Notes under the pieces: model-generated
Seen by the model: the letters and a program-made list of their open reading frames with translations, nothing else
Database searches by the model: none
Told to the model about the DNA's origin: nothing
Program-made: the position numbers and the translations under genes
NCBI GenBank assembly: GCA_020849765.1
Contig: JADLAY010000034.1
Location: forward strand, 558,001 to 622,000
DNA: 64,000 nucleotides
Reading direction: 5' to 3'
Source: Anaerolineae bacterium
GTDB lineage: Bacteria; Chloroflexota; Anaerolineae; Aggregatilineales; Phototrophicaceae
Shown here: in pieces, positions 7,866-16,382 of the stretch
Layout of the letters: each line of letters opens with the position of its first letter
Numbering within the stretch: the stretch's first letter is position 1

Positions 7866-9788
7866 GTGAACAATAAACCACCCGAACAACAGCCTGGCAG
7901 CAATTCTCCCTTTGCTGGCCGCAATGGCCAGCGAATGGTGCTGGTATTGGGCATTATTGTCCTCCTGCTGTTCATCATCATCGTCGGTCAGGCCAGCCCC
8001 AGGCAGCGCGGCACGCCGATCACGCTCGATCGGTTCGCCGATCGCATCCAGCAAGGCGACGTGACGGCCATCACCGTGCGCGCGGGCACCGACGTGTTCG
8101 TCGACCTGCGCAGCGGCGGACGCGCTTACTACTACAAAGAGCGTGAGACCAATCTGTTCGAATCGCTCCAGGCCTACGGCGTCACCGACGAAGACCTTCA
8201 GCGCGTCGAATTCAACGAGGAACCGGGCGATAACACCACCGGCTTCCTGTTCCAGCTTCTGATCGCGGTCGTGCCCACGCTCATCATCGTCTGGCTGCTC
8301 TGGCGCATGATGCGTAGCGTTCGTACCGGGCAGGATCAGGCGATGAGTTTCGGGCGCAGTCGTGCCCGCGTCGTCCGCGACATGGAACGTCCGCAGGTGA
8401 CCTTCTCCGACGTGGCCGGTTCGGAAGAAGCCAAGCAAGAACTGCAAGAAGTCGTCGAATTCCTCAAGGAGCCTGAGAAGTTCATCCGCCTGGGCGCGCG
8501 TATTCCCAAGGGCGTGCTCATGATCGGCCCGCCCGGCACCGGCAAGACGCTCATGGCGCGCGCGGTCGCTGGCGAAGCCGGTGTGCCCTTCTTCAGTATC
8601 TCCGGCTCTGAGTTCGTCGAGATGTTCGTCGGCGTCGGTGCGAGCCGCGTGCGCGATTTGTTCGAACGGGCCAAGGCCGAGGCCCCGGCCATCGTCTTCG
8701 TCGACGAAATCGACGCGGTCGGGCGCCATCGTGGCGCTGGCCTCGGCGGCGGTCATGACGAACGCGAGCAGACGCTCAACCAGATCCTGGTCGAGATGGA
8801 TGGTTTCGAGACCGGCACCAACGTCATCATCATGGCGGCGACCAACCGGCCAGACATCCTCGACCCGGCGCTCATGCGTCCGGGCCGTTTCGACCGCAAG
8901 GTCATCATGGATAACCCCGACGTCAAAGGACGGCTGGAGATCCTGCGCGTTCACGCCAAGGGCAAGCCGCTGGCCGCTGATGTCGACCTCGAAGCGATTG
9001 CCAAGATCACGCCCGGCTTCTCCGGCGCGGATCTCGAAAACCTGATCAACGAAGCGGCCATCCTCGCGGCGCGCCGCAACAAGAAGGCCATCGGCATGAG
9101 CGAAATGCAGGAAAGCATGGAGCGTGTCGTCATGGGACCGGAGCGCAAGTCGCGCGTCATCTCCGAGAAAGAGAAACGTGTCGTCGCCTTCCACGAGGCC
9201 GGTCACGCGATCCTCTTCCACGTGCTCGAACACACCTTCCCGGTGCACAAGATCACGATCGTCTCGCGCGGGCGCGCCGGTGGCTACGTCATGCCGATGC
9301 CGGAAGAAGACAACACGCTCGTCTCGAAGGAACAGTTCGAAGACATGATCTGCGCCACCATGGGTGGGCGTGCGGCGGAAGAGATCATCTTCAGCCAGTT
9401 GACGACCGGTGCCAGCCACGATCTGCAGCAGGCGACGCAGCGCGCGCGCATGATGGCGATGCAGTTCGGCATGAGCGAAACGCTCGGCCCACGCAGCTAC
9501 GGCGGTGGTGGCGGATCGCTCTTCCTGGGCCGCGAGCTCTACGAAACGCGCGACTACAGCGAAGCCGCTGCCGAAGAAATCGACAACGAGGTCAAGCGCA
9601 TCCTGCAGACGGCTTATCACCGGGCCAAGAACATCCTGGTCGAGAACCGCGATAAGCTCGACATGCTGGCGACGATCCTGATCGAGCACGAGACGCTCGA
9701 CCGCAGCCAATTCGAAGAGATCATGCAGGGCAAGACGCCCGCCGGGCTGGGAACTTCCGCCCTGGCGCCCACGCCCTCCGGCGACTGA
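7866..9788 (+). CDS. ftsH: ATP-dependent zinc metalloprotease FtsH
   Basis: Membrane-bound AAA+ protease that extracts and degrades membrane and short-lived cytosolic proteins. About 640 residues: transmembrane helix near 25-43, a short periplasmic/outer-face domain, second helix near 128-148, AAA+ module with Walker A GPPGTGKT, Walker B IVFVDEID, pore motif FVGVG and second region of homology [20 protein letters not shown], given here as ATNRP and RPGRFDR, and the zinc-protease motif HEAGH at about 443-447. All catalytic residues are present. Start is GTG 7866 (GGAG 10 bases upstream) or TTG 7860. It is monocistronic and followed by a strong terminator. Confidence 0.96.
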   Translation: MNNKPPEQQPGSNSPFAGRNGQRMVLVLGIIVLLLFIIIVGQASPRQRGTPITLDRFADRIQQGDVTAITVRAGTDVFVDLRSGGRAYYYKERETNLFESLQAYGVTDEDLQRVEFNEEPGDNTTGFLFQLLIAVVPTLIIVWLLWRMMRSVRTGQDQAMSFGRSRARVVRDMERPQVTFSDVAGSEEAKQELQEVVEFLKEPEKFIRLGARIPKGVLMIGPPGTGKTLMARAVAGEAGVPFFSISGSEFVEMFVGVGASRVRDLFERAKAEAPAIVFVDEIDAVGRHRGAGLGGGHDEREQTLNQILVEMDGFETGTNVIIMAATNRPDILDPALMRPGRFDRKVIMDNPDVKGRLEILRVHAKGKPLAADVDLEAIAKITPGFSGADLENLINEAAILAARRNKKAIGMSEMQESMERVVMGPERKSRVISEKEKRVVAFHEAGHAILFHVLEHTFPVHKITIVSRGRAGGYVMPMPEEDNTLVSKEQFEDMICATMGGRAAEEIIFSQLTTGASHDLQQATQRARMMAMQFGMSETLGPRSYGGGGGSLFLGRELYETRDYSEAAAEEIDNEVKRILQTAYHRAKNILVENRDKLDMLATILIEHETLDRSQFEEIMQGKTPAGLGTSALAPTPSGD

Positions 9789-9809
9789 TCGTTACGCGAT
9801 AGACCAAAC

Positions 9810-9837
9810 AAAAAGAGTGGGCATGCCCACTCTTTTT
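9810..9837 (+). terminator. Bidirectional terminator after ftsH
   Basis: Perfect 28-base palindrome, A5-GAGTGGGCA joined to its reverse complement ending in T5. It begins 22 bases past the ftsH stop and lies before the convergent gene that ends at 9875, so it can serve both strands. Confidence 0.9.
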
Positions 9838-9874
9838 GATTCACATTACGTCTGGCTGGTGACCCGGTGATGTA

Positions 9875-12445
9875 CTAGGGCACCAGCGGCGGTGGGCCAC
9901 CTGGTGTCGCAATCAGGCCGGGCGGGAGCGTCAGCCCGGCACTCGGGATGGCTGGCCCTGGATTCGGGTTGGCGATGAGCTGCCCTGTGACCGGGTCGAT
10001 GATCAACCCTGGCGAGCCGCCACCGCCCGTCGCACTCACGTCTGTCACCAGGATGGCGACCTGGGCATCCAGCGGGGCCGTCCTATCGCTGAAATCGCTG
10101 ACGATGACGAGATAGACCCCGGTGCGGTCAATCAGGATCGGCCCGACCGTCACTAACTGGTTATCTGCGCTGGCGCGCCCAAGGCCGATGAAGTTGGTCG
10201 GATTGTCGTACGGGCTGACGGCAATCGACGGGCGCGCATTGCCCTGGAAGCTGAGCGCCTCGACTCGAAGCTGCTGGCCCGCCGCCGCGTCGACACAGAA
10301 GCCGACAACGTAGTTGTTTTGCGAAAGCGCCACGACGGCCAGTTGCCCTTGGCCTAGTCGAGGCAGGATGTCCGTCTGCCGGGCGAAGCTGAATGGGCAG
10401 TCCATCGGGCCGATCTCGCGGTCAGGCGGAATCAGTTGGTTCAAGCGCTGGCGCAGCGTCGTGAACAAGCCATCCGCATCACTGATTGCCTGGAGCGCGA
10501 TCTGGATCTGCGGCTGCCCCGCGTTGCCGTTGAAATCCGTGCACATCGTCAAGAGCAGATCGACCGGGACACGCACGAGCGCCATCGCCGCGTTGAAATC
10601 ATTGACCAGCGGAACCAGCGTCTCATTGAACGCCGCCGCGAGCGGATTGGCAATCGCCTGATCGGTCGGGCTGGGCGGATAGTTGCCGCAGACCAGCTCG
10701 CCCGTCAGCGCCGCGTCCGTCCAGCGTTGGCGTGCTGCATCCAGCGATTCCTGCGCCAGATTCAGGCGATCCAGCAGCAGCTTGAGCGTGCCAATGTAGT
10801 TATTCGCCGTCGGCTGTGAAACCGGCAGTGCATCCGCGACGATGCCCCCAATCGGCACGTCGATGAAGTTCGCGCTCTGCAGTTCGACCTCACGGGCGAT
10901 GACCCAGCCAAGCACACCGTTAAAATTGACCTGGAACCAGGCATTGTTGGTCGAGCGGCCCAGAATCGGGAACACAGTGCCCCTGGGCGCATTGGCCAGC
11001 ACGACGTAGGCCCGGCTGGGGCCGGAACGCACGCGCACGCCGCTGTCGCGCAGGATGCCCGTGACGTCGCTCGTGCTGTCCGTCAATCCGGCGCGCGGAC
11101 AGCCGAAACCGCCGTAAGGCACCGTCCGCGGATCTTCGACCGGCACGCTCTCCAGATCGCCGCTGATCAACGTGATTACCGGGAAGCCGATCCAACCTTC
11201 ATCGCCGCTGAACTCGACCTTGACCCACTGGTTATCGGCACTGCGCGCCAGCACCGGCGTATTGAAGCCTGCGTTGACGAACCCCAGCACCTCCGCGCCG
11301 ATGGCCGGGAACAGGCGCACGTTCACGCCATCGCGGTTCACGACCACGATCACATCGTTCGGCACCGGCGGGCACACTGCGCTGGCAGGTTGCCCCCCGT
11401 TGGCAATCGTCTGTGGAGGTGGCGTTGGTCCTGGGATGAAGAGCGGGATCAACGTCGGCGTCGTGGTCGGCACCGGTGTCAGCGTGACCAACGGCGTCGA
11501 AGTCGCGATAATCCCGCTGGTGACGTTCAACGTCACCGTGGCTACGTTCGACTGCAACGAGCCTTGTTGAGCGCGATACTGGAAGTTAGCGACGCCTGAA
11601 AAGCCCGTCGGCGGTGTATACGTGAACGAGCCATCGCTGTTGAGGACAACAGTGCCGCTGGAAGCCCCTGCGACAAGAACTGCCGTCAGTGTGCCGCCCG
11701 GCCCCGAATCGTTGACGAGGACACCCGGCGCTGCCACTGTGTAGACTGTGTTGGCGGTGATGGTGTAGCTGTCGTTCTGCGCGACGATCGTACCCGCCGA
11801 GACGGTGATCGTCACCGTCGCCACGCCCGTCGTGATCCCATCCGAACGCCGCGCCCGATAGGTGAACGTCACATCCCCGGAGAAACCGGCCAGCGGCGTA
11901 TAGGTGAAAGAGCCATCACCATTGAGCACCAGCAGGCCCTGCGACGCCGGGACGCCGGTAACGATTTCCGCGATCAGCCCGCCCGCGCCATTGACCTGAT
12001 CATTGCTGAGCAGGCCTGACGCGCTGGTGACGGTCAGCGGCGTATTGAGCACTGTTGAGTAGGTATCGTTCGCCGCATTTGGCCCGTTGGCGACGTTGAT
12101 GTAGACCGTCGCCGAACCGGTGTTGGTGCCATCCGACGCCGTGTAGGTGAAGGCGTCCGTCCCCGCAAAACCGGGGTTGGGCGCGTAATCGAACGTGTCG
12201 TCCGGCTGCAGATTCAGGATACCGTTGCTCACGCTGGTGTTGGACGTGATCGTAAGCGTCCCACCGCCGCTGTCGTTCGCGAGAACGTCAATGTTGAACG
12301 GCGAGTCTGCATACGTGAAGAAGTAATCGTCGACGGCGGTGACTTGTGCCAGGGCCGGACTCACAAGCAGCGCAAGTACGAGGGCTGCCATGAAAGCAAG
12401 AGCAAGAAAATGCACTACTGTGCGGCTGGCGGCTTGTCGCGGCAT
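9875..12445 (-). CDS. Large secreted protein: cadherin-like repeats plus SH3b domains
   Basis: 856 residues with a clear signal peptide (hydrophobic 13-31, ending SPALA). Three tandem Ig/cadherin-like repeats follow (about 35-310), each with an ANDxY or NDSY start, a LL/VL-x-ND motif and a GSFTYTP-like block ending in GFSG and an FxY(R/T)A strand, the tandem-95/VCBS-like pattern of bacterial adhesins. After a Thr/Pro linker there are two SH3b modules (VNVRLFP and VRVRSGPS). The rest is a helical segment and a beta-rich C-terminal region of unknown type, ending in Pro-rich sequence. I see no sorting signal. Probable extracellular or wall-bound adhesion/matrix protein. RBS GGAGG precedes the ATG. 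Confidence 0.8.
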   Translation of the reverse strand: MPRQAASRTVVHFLALAFMAALVLALLVSPALAQVTAVDDYFFTYADSPFNIDVLANDSGGGTLTITSNTSVSNGILNLQPDDTFDYAPNPGFAGTDAFTYTASDGTNTGSATVYINVANGPNAANDTYSTVLNTPLTVTSASGLLSNDQVNGAGGLIAEIVTGVPASQGLLVLNGDGSFTYTPLAGFSGDVTFTYRARRSDGITTGVATVTITVSAGTIVAQNDSYTITANTVYTVAAPGVLVNDSGPGGTLTAVLVAGASSGTVVLNSDGSFTYTPPTGFSGVANFQYRAQQGSLQSNVATVTLNVTSGIIATSTPLVTLTPVPTTTPTLIPLFIPGPTPPPQTIANGGQPASAVCPPVPNDVIVVVNRDGVNVRLFPAIGAEVLGFVNAGFNTPVLARSADNQWVKVEFSGDEGWIGFPVITLISGDLESVPVEDPRTVPYGGFGCPRAGLTDSTSDVTGILRDSGVRVRSGPSRAYVVLANAPRGTVFPILGRSTNNAWFQVNFNGVLGWVIAREVELQSANFIDVPIGGIVADALPVSQPTANNYIGTLKLLLDRLNLAQESLDAARQRWTDAALTGELVCGNYPPSPTDQAIANPLAAAFNETLVPLVNDFNAAMALVRVPVDLLLTMCTDFNGNAGQPQIQIALQAISDADGLFTTLRQRLNQLIPPDREIGPMDCPFSFARQTDILPRLGQGQLAVVALSQNNYVVGFCVDAAAGQQLRVEALSFQGNARPSIAVSPYDNPTNFIGLGRASADNQLVTVGPILIDRTGVYLVIVSDFSDRTAPLDAQVAILVTDVSATGGGGSPGLIIDPVTGQLIANPNPGPAIPSAGLTLPPGLIATPGGPPPLVP

Positions 12446-12506
12446 TTCGCGTCCTCCGTCGCAGATAGGAAAAATGATATCCTATGTACCCAGATAATCA
12501 TTCACA

Positions 12507-12535
12507 GTATAGCGCGATATACATATCGACAATAG
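12507..12535 (-). promoter_or_regulatory. Possible promoter and palindrome for the secreted repeat protein
   Basis: On the minus strand TATACT (12512-12507) resembles a -10 box. Just upstream is the palindrome CGATAT-AC-ATATCG (12516-12529), which would overlap the spacer and block polymerase if bound. The -35 region (TATTGT/TTGTCG) is weak. Confidence 0.35.
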
Positions 12536-12628
12536 CAAGATACCGTGCAGATGAACGGGGAACGTGGGTAATTCAGCCTATCGGACGGGGGTTGGCCAAG
12601 CGACGGGTGTGCTTGCATCGACGCAGCA

Positions 12629-12676
12629 GATCGCCCGCCTCATGGGGCGGGCAGAAAGCCGGACGCGCGGGCGATC
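12629..12676. other. Mutually exclusive hairpins between ada and the secreted-protein gene
   Basis: GCCCGCC (12633-12639) can pair with GGCGGGC (12646-12652), while GATCGCCCG (12629-12637) can instead pair with CGGGCGATC (12668-12676). The two stems share bases, so only one can form at a time. The whole 285-base gap 12446-12730 has no gene that I can support and matches no riboswitch family I recognise. Confidence 0.35.
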
Positions 12677-12685
12677 AGAGAACAG

Positions 12686-12707
12686 AGCGGCAGCCTGTGC
12701 CGCCGCT
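12686..12707 (-). terminator. GC-rich hairpin downstream of ada
   Basis: AGCGGCAGC, loop CTGT, GCCGCCGCT: a 9-bp stem with one A-C mismatch, 23 bases past the ada stop, followed on the minus strand by the moderately T-rich TGTTCTCT. Confidence 0.55.
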
Positions 12708-12730
12708 CCACTGTCTATGCTAGGGACACA

Positions 12731-13813
12731 TCACGACGAGCGCTGCGCGCGTTCGCGTGCCAGCAGCTTCTCCTTGCGCTCGATGCCCCAGCGATAGCCC
12801 GCCAGGCTGCCGTCGCTGCGAATCACGCGGTGGCAGGGGATGAGCACCGCAATCCGGTTATCGGCGCAGGCTTTCGCCACGGCGCGGGCGCCGTTCGGTG
12901 TGCCAAGCGAGACAGCAATCTCCTGATAGGTGCGCGTCTCGCCCAGCGGGATTTCGCGAAGCGCCTGCCAGACGCGCTGCTGGAAGGCCGTCGCCTGCAA
13001 ATCGAACGGCAAGTCTGGGTGCGGCGCCCAGCCATTCAGTTGTTCGAGCACCTGCCCCACCCACTCGCACACCTCCAGTGAATCCGCCGCCAGTTGCGCC
13101 GCCGGGAACTCCGCGCGCAGGGCATCCGTCATGACTCGATCGTCGTCGCTCAGGTAGACGGCGCATACGCCGCGCTCGGTGACGGCCACCAGCGCTCGGC
13201 CCAAGGCACACGGTTGAATCGTGTAACGAATATCCATTCCCTCGCCCCCCTTGCGATAAATCGACGGTGACATCCCCAGTTGTGCATCCGACTGCGCATA
13301 CAGGCGACTGCTGGAGCCATAGCCCGCCTCGTAGAGTGCATCCGTCACCGGCTTACCCTCCTTGAGCAGTGCCTTCAGGGTGCCGGTACGGCGCGCGTTG
13401 GCATATTGATGCGGTGTGATGCCCATCATGCTCTTGAAGGTACGCTGCAGATGATACGGACTGACGTGGATCGACTCGGCCAGTTCGGACAGACTCGGAA
13501 TCGCTTCGTGCTGCTCGATCTGCCTGCAGGCTTGATGCACCATCGCAACCTGCGGATCGACCGGCGGGCACGTCTGCGGGCGGCAGCGCTTGCATGCGCG
13601 AAATCCGGCGGCCTCGGCGGCTTCCGACAGCATGTAGAAAGTGACGTTCTGGCGCTTCGGCTTGATGGCCGGGCACGACGGGCGGCAGTAGATGCCGGTC
13701 GTCTTCACCGCGACCACGAACGCGCCATCGTAACGCGTATCACGCTGGATCGTCGCCTGCCAGCGCAACTCGTCATTCAACGTCGGTGGGGTTTGCACGG
13801 CCTGATCGTTCAT
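12731..13813 (-). CDS. ada: Ada: methylphosphotriester/O6-methylguanine-DNA methyltransferase and regulator
   Basis: Bifunctional alkylation-damage sensor and repair protein, 360 residues. The N-terminal Ada domain has the four zinc cysteines (43, 47, 74, 77) with the RPSCP motif; Cys43 would accept methyl from phosphotriesters. An AraC-type helix-turn-helix pair follows (about 85-190). The C-terminal DNA methyltransferase domain has the acceptor Cys327 in IPCHRVI and the RAVA(K/R)A helix. In the family, methylation of the N-terminal cysteine turns the protein into an activator of its own gene. It is transcribed alone, divergent from a short-chain dehydrogenase, with RBS GAGAGG before the ATG. 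Confidence 0.95.
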   Translation of the reverse strand: MNDQAVQTPPTLNDELRWQATIQRDTRYDGAFVVAVKTTGIYCRPSCPAIKPKRQNVTFYMLSEAAEAAGFRACKRCRPQTCPPVDPQVAMVHQACRQIEQHEAIPSLSELAESIHVSPYHLQRTFKSMMGITPHQYANARRTGTLKALLKEGKPVTDALYEAGYGSSSRLYAQSDAQLGMSPSIYRKGGEGMDIRYTIQPCALGRALVAVTERGVCAVYLSDDDRVMTDALRAEFPAAQLAADSLEVCEWVGQVLEQLNGWAPHPDLPFDLQATAFQQRVWQALREIPLGETRTYQEIAVSLGTPNGARAVAKACADNRIAVLIPCHRVIRSDGSLAGYRWGIERKEKLLARERAQRSS

Positions 13814-13987
13814 GCGTTTCTACCTCTCAGTTACCCCTACAGCCTATCATCCCCTGCTGGCAGGCGCTATCTGTTTCTTGCGTTGGATAGTGCTGAAAGA
13901 TAGGTGAGAGTTGCGCCGTTCGCGTATGCTTGGAGCCTATAATGACAGATAGCGTATTGGAATGTCAGGCTGAGGTGCAACGTTACT

Positions 13988-14896
13988 ATGCATGGGAAAA
14001 TCATCCTCGTGACCGGCGCAACCAACGGCATCGGCAAGGTCACCGCGCGCGAGTTGGCGCGCATGGGCGCGACCGTCATCGTCGCCGGGCGCAACCCGGC
14101 AAAGACGGAACAAGTCGCCCAGGAGATCAAAACGGCGACCGGCAACGACCGGGTTGATTACGCCGTCGCCGATCTCTCACTCATGTCCGGCGTGCGTTCC
14201 CTGGCCGATCAGATACAAAACCGCTACGACCGTCTCGATGTGCTCCTCAACAATGCGGGCGGCATTTTCAACGAGCGCCAGACGACCGCGGAAGGGCTGG
14301 AACAGACGTTCGCGCTCAATCACATGAATTACTTCCTGCTGACGCATCTCCTGTTCGATCTGTTGAAGCTGAGCGCGCCCGCGCGTGTCGTCAACGTCGC
14401 CTCGGATGCGCATCGATCCATTCACGAGCTTGACCTGGACGAACTGCAGAATCCAAGGCGCTACATCGGCTTCAGGGTTTATGGCCGCTCAAAACTCGCC
14501 AACATCATGTTCACCTACGAATTGGCGCGCCGACTGGTTGGCACGGGCATCACCGCTAACGCACTCCATCCCGGCTCGGTCTCGACTGGCTTCGGCATGA
14601 ATAACAAAGGGCTGATCAACCAGTTGATGTTCCGCACGTTTCAGATGTTCGCCATGCCGGACGAGCAGGGCGCGCAGACGTCGATTTATCTCGCCTCGTC
14701 GCCGGAAGTCACCCAGGTCAGCGGCCGATATTTCAGTAAGTCCGCCCCGGTCGCCTCATCGCAGGCCTCTTACGACGAGGAGGTCCAACACCGCCTGTGG
14801 GCGCTCAGCCAGCGAATCGCCGGCATCGAACCGACCATCGGCGACGCTCACCACGACGTACCTTCACTGGCGTCGGCTGAACAGCCCAGGGCATGA
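13988..14896 (+). CDS. Short-chain dehydrogenase/reductase (retinol dehydrogenase-like)
   Basis: NAD(P)-dependent oxidoreductase of 302 residues. The Rossmann cofactor loop TGATNGIG is at 9-16, NNAGG follows strand 4, and the catalytic Tyr-x3-Lys is in YGRSK. NALHPGSVSTGFG is the usual segment after the active site. This arrangement matches SDR members annotated as retinol dehydrogenase-like in bacteria; the real substrate is unknown. ATG 13988 places the cofactor loop at the expected distance. The next gene, ubiE-like, begins 65 bases downstream in the same direction, so they may share a transcript. Confidence 0.88.
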   Translation: MHGKIILVTGATNGIGKVTARELARMGATVIVAGRNPAKTEQVAQEIKTATGNDRVDYAVADLSLMSGVRSLADQIQNRYDRLDVLLNNAGGIFNERQTTAEGLEQTFALNHMNYFLLTHLLFDLLKLSAPARVVNVASDAHRSIHELDLDELQNPRRYIGFRVYGRSKLANIMFTYELARRLVGTGITANALHPGSVSTGFGMNNKGLINQLMFRTFQMFAMPDEQGAQTSIYLASSPEVTQVSGRYFSKSAPVASSQASYDEEVQHRLWALSQRIAGIEPTIGDAHHDVPSLASAEQPRA

Positions 14897-14961
14897 CCCT
14901 GGATTGAGCGTCGATTGCGGGTAAGATAACGCAATATTTGGACATCACAGATCGAGCACGT

Positions 14962-15672
14962 ATGGCTTTGCTACAAGGAAAAGCGCGCGCGGATTACGTT
15001 CAGGATATGTTCGACCGCATTGCGGCGCGCTACAACCTGATGAACCGCGTCATGACGTTCGGGCAGGATATGAAATGGCGCCGTTTCGTCGTCCGCCAGA
15101 CGGGTTTGCAGGCGGGCGCCAAGCTGCTCGACCTGGCGACCGGCACCGGCGACATCGCCTTCGAGGCGCTGCGCATGATCCCCGGCGTCGAGGCGGTCGG
15201 CGGTGATTTTTCGCTCGGCATGATGCGCGTCGGCAAGCGGCTCGCATTGGGCAAGCAAGTCTCGTGGAGCGGCGCGGACGCGCTCAACCTGCCCTTTGCC
15301 GACGATACCTTTGACGCCGTGACGGCTGGCTATCTGATCCGCAACGTCTACGACATCCCGCGCGCTTTTGCCGAACAGCGCCGCGTGCTCAAGCCCGGCG
15401 GGCGCGTCGTCATCCTCGATACGTCGCCACCACCGCACAATCTGCTGCGCCCGTTCATCCTCTTCCACCTCAAGTACGTCATCCCGACCCTCGGCAAGCT
15501 GATCAGCAAGAATGCCGACGCCTATCGCTACCTGCCCGAATCGACGCAGGCCTTCAAGACACCGGATGAACTGGCCGACCTGATGCGGGCCGCGGGCTTC
15601 GTCAACGTCGGCTACAAGACCTTCATGTTCGCCACCATGGCCGTCCATTGGGGCGAAAATCCGGCAGCGTGA
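14962..15672 (+). CDS. UbiE/MenG-type quinone methyltransferase
   Basis: SAM-dependent C-methyltransferase, probably the last step of menaquinone synthesis (demethylmenaquinone to menaquinone). Family features: MFDRIAARYNLMNR at the N-terminus, SAM loop DLATGTGDI, GxDFSxxM-like GGDFSLGMM, LPFADDTFDAVT, and VLKPGGR. About 236 residues from ATG 14962; a TTG at 14938 would add 8 residues. A lineage relying on menaquinone rather than ubiquinone is likely, but the sequence itself does not separate the two substrates. It ends at a clear terminator. Confidence 0.9.
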   Translation: MALLQGKARADYVQDMFDRIAARYNLMNRVMTFGQDMKWRRFVVRQTGLQAGAKLLDLATGTGDIAFEALRMIPGVEAVGGDFSLGMMRVGKRLALGKQVSWSGADALNLPFADDTFDAVTAGYLIRNVYDIPRAFAEQRRVLKPGGRVVILDTSPPPHNLLRPFILFHLKYVIPTLGKLISKNADAYRYLPESTQAFKTPDELADLMRAAGFVNVGYKTFMFATMAVHWGENPAA

Positions 15673-15677
15673 CATAA

Positions 15678-15710
15678 AAACGGGCGACTGTTAATGACAG
15701 CCGCCCGTTT
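15678..15710 (+). terminator. Terminator between ubiE-like gene and dps
   Basis: AAACGGGCG (15678-15686) pairs with CGCCCGTTT (15702-15710), with an inner CTGT/ACAG stem. It starts six bases past the stop and can act on both strands for these convergent genes. Confidence 0.85.
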
Positions 15711-15748
15711 GCATTTCGATCGGGATGGGGGTGGGATGCAGGAACCGG

Positions 15749-16276
15749 TTAGCCTTCGAGGAAGGCGCGCAGCATCCAGGCCATCTTCTCGTGGCTCTCC
15801 ATCAGGCCGGTCAGGAAATCACTGGTGCCCATATCCTTGTACTCTTCAGCCGTGGCGTCGATGTCATCACGCAGCGCGCGGATGATCTGCTCATGATCCG
15901 AGAGCAGGTTGGCGAGCATCTCGCGCGCCGTCGGGATGTGGCCCGGATCTTCTTCGAGCGTCGTCAGCACGCTGAACTCTTCCAGCGTGCCCGCGGCGAT
16001 GCCACCGACCTGGCGCACGCGCTCCGCGATCTCATCCATCGATTCTGCGAGGTCGTCGTACTGCTCTTCGAAGAACGCGTGCAGCGGCTGGAACTCCATG
16101 CCCACGATGTTCCAGTGATAATTGCGTGTCTTGGTGTAGAGCACGAACGTATTCGCCAGGTGCACGTTGAGCAGCTTGGCGACCGCTTTGCGCGCGCTGT
16201 CGTCGAGGCCGATATTCGGCGCGATCAGTTTGGGCGCGGACACAGCCACAGCGCCGTTGGTTTTGCGACTAGGCAT
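15749..16276 (-). CDS. dps: Dps-family ferritin-like protein
   Basis: 175-residue member of the Dps/miniferritin family, which forms dodecamers that oxidise and store iron using peroxide and protect DNA. The ferroxidase residues are visible: NYHWN, PLHAFFEEQYDDLAE with His, Asp and Glu at family spacing, and the DEIAERVRQVGG helix. The N-terminal tail contains Lys/Arg (MPSRKTNG), which could contact DNA. Start ATG 16276 has GGAG nine bases upstream. Monocistronic by spacing. No regulator such as PerR or OxyR is beside it. Confidence 0.92.
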   Translation of the reverse strand: MPSRKTNGAVAVSAPKLIAPNIGLDDSARKAVAKLLNVHLANTFVLYTKTRNYHWNIVGMEFQPLHAFFEEQYDDLAESMDEIAERVRQVGGIAAGTLEEFSVLTTLEEDPGHIPTAREMLANLLSDHEQIIRALRDDIDATAEEYKDMGTSDFLTGLMESHEKMAWMLRAFLEG

Positions 16277-16382
16277 TTCATCTATCTCCGTGGTAAACGA
16301 ATATATTGATCAGACGCAGCGAGCATAACGCCTGTTGCGGCTGTACGGCTAGCCCGAACGGCCTATTTTGGCGCGGATTTGT

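Noticed and set aside
7830..9710. Long open frame on the minus strand opposite ftsH
   Set aside because: It mirrors the codon pattern of ftsH (rich in His, Asp, Arg) and has no recognisable domain. The plus-strand gene has all FtsH motifs.
12446..12730. Known riboswitch or small structured RNA (cobalamin, cyclic-di-GMP, SRP RNA)
   Set aside because: I compared remembered core motifs on both strands and found no match.
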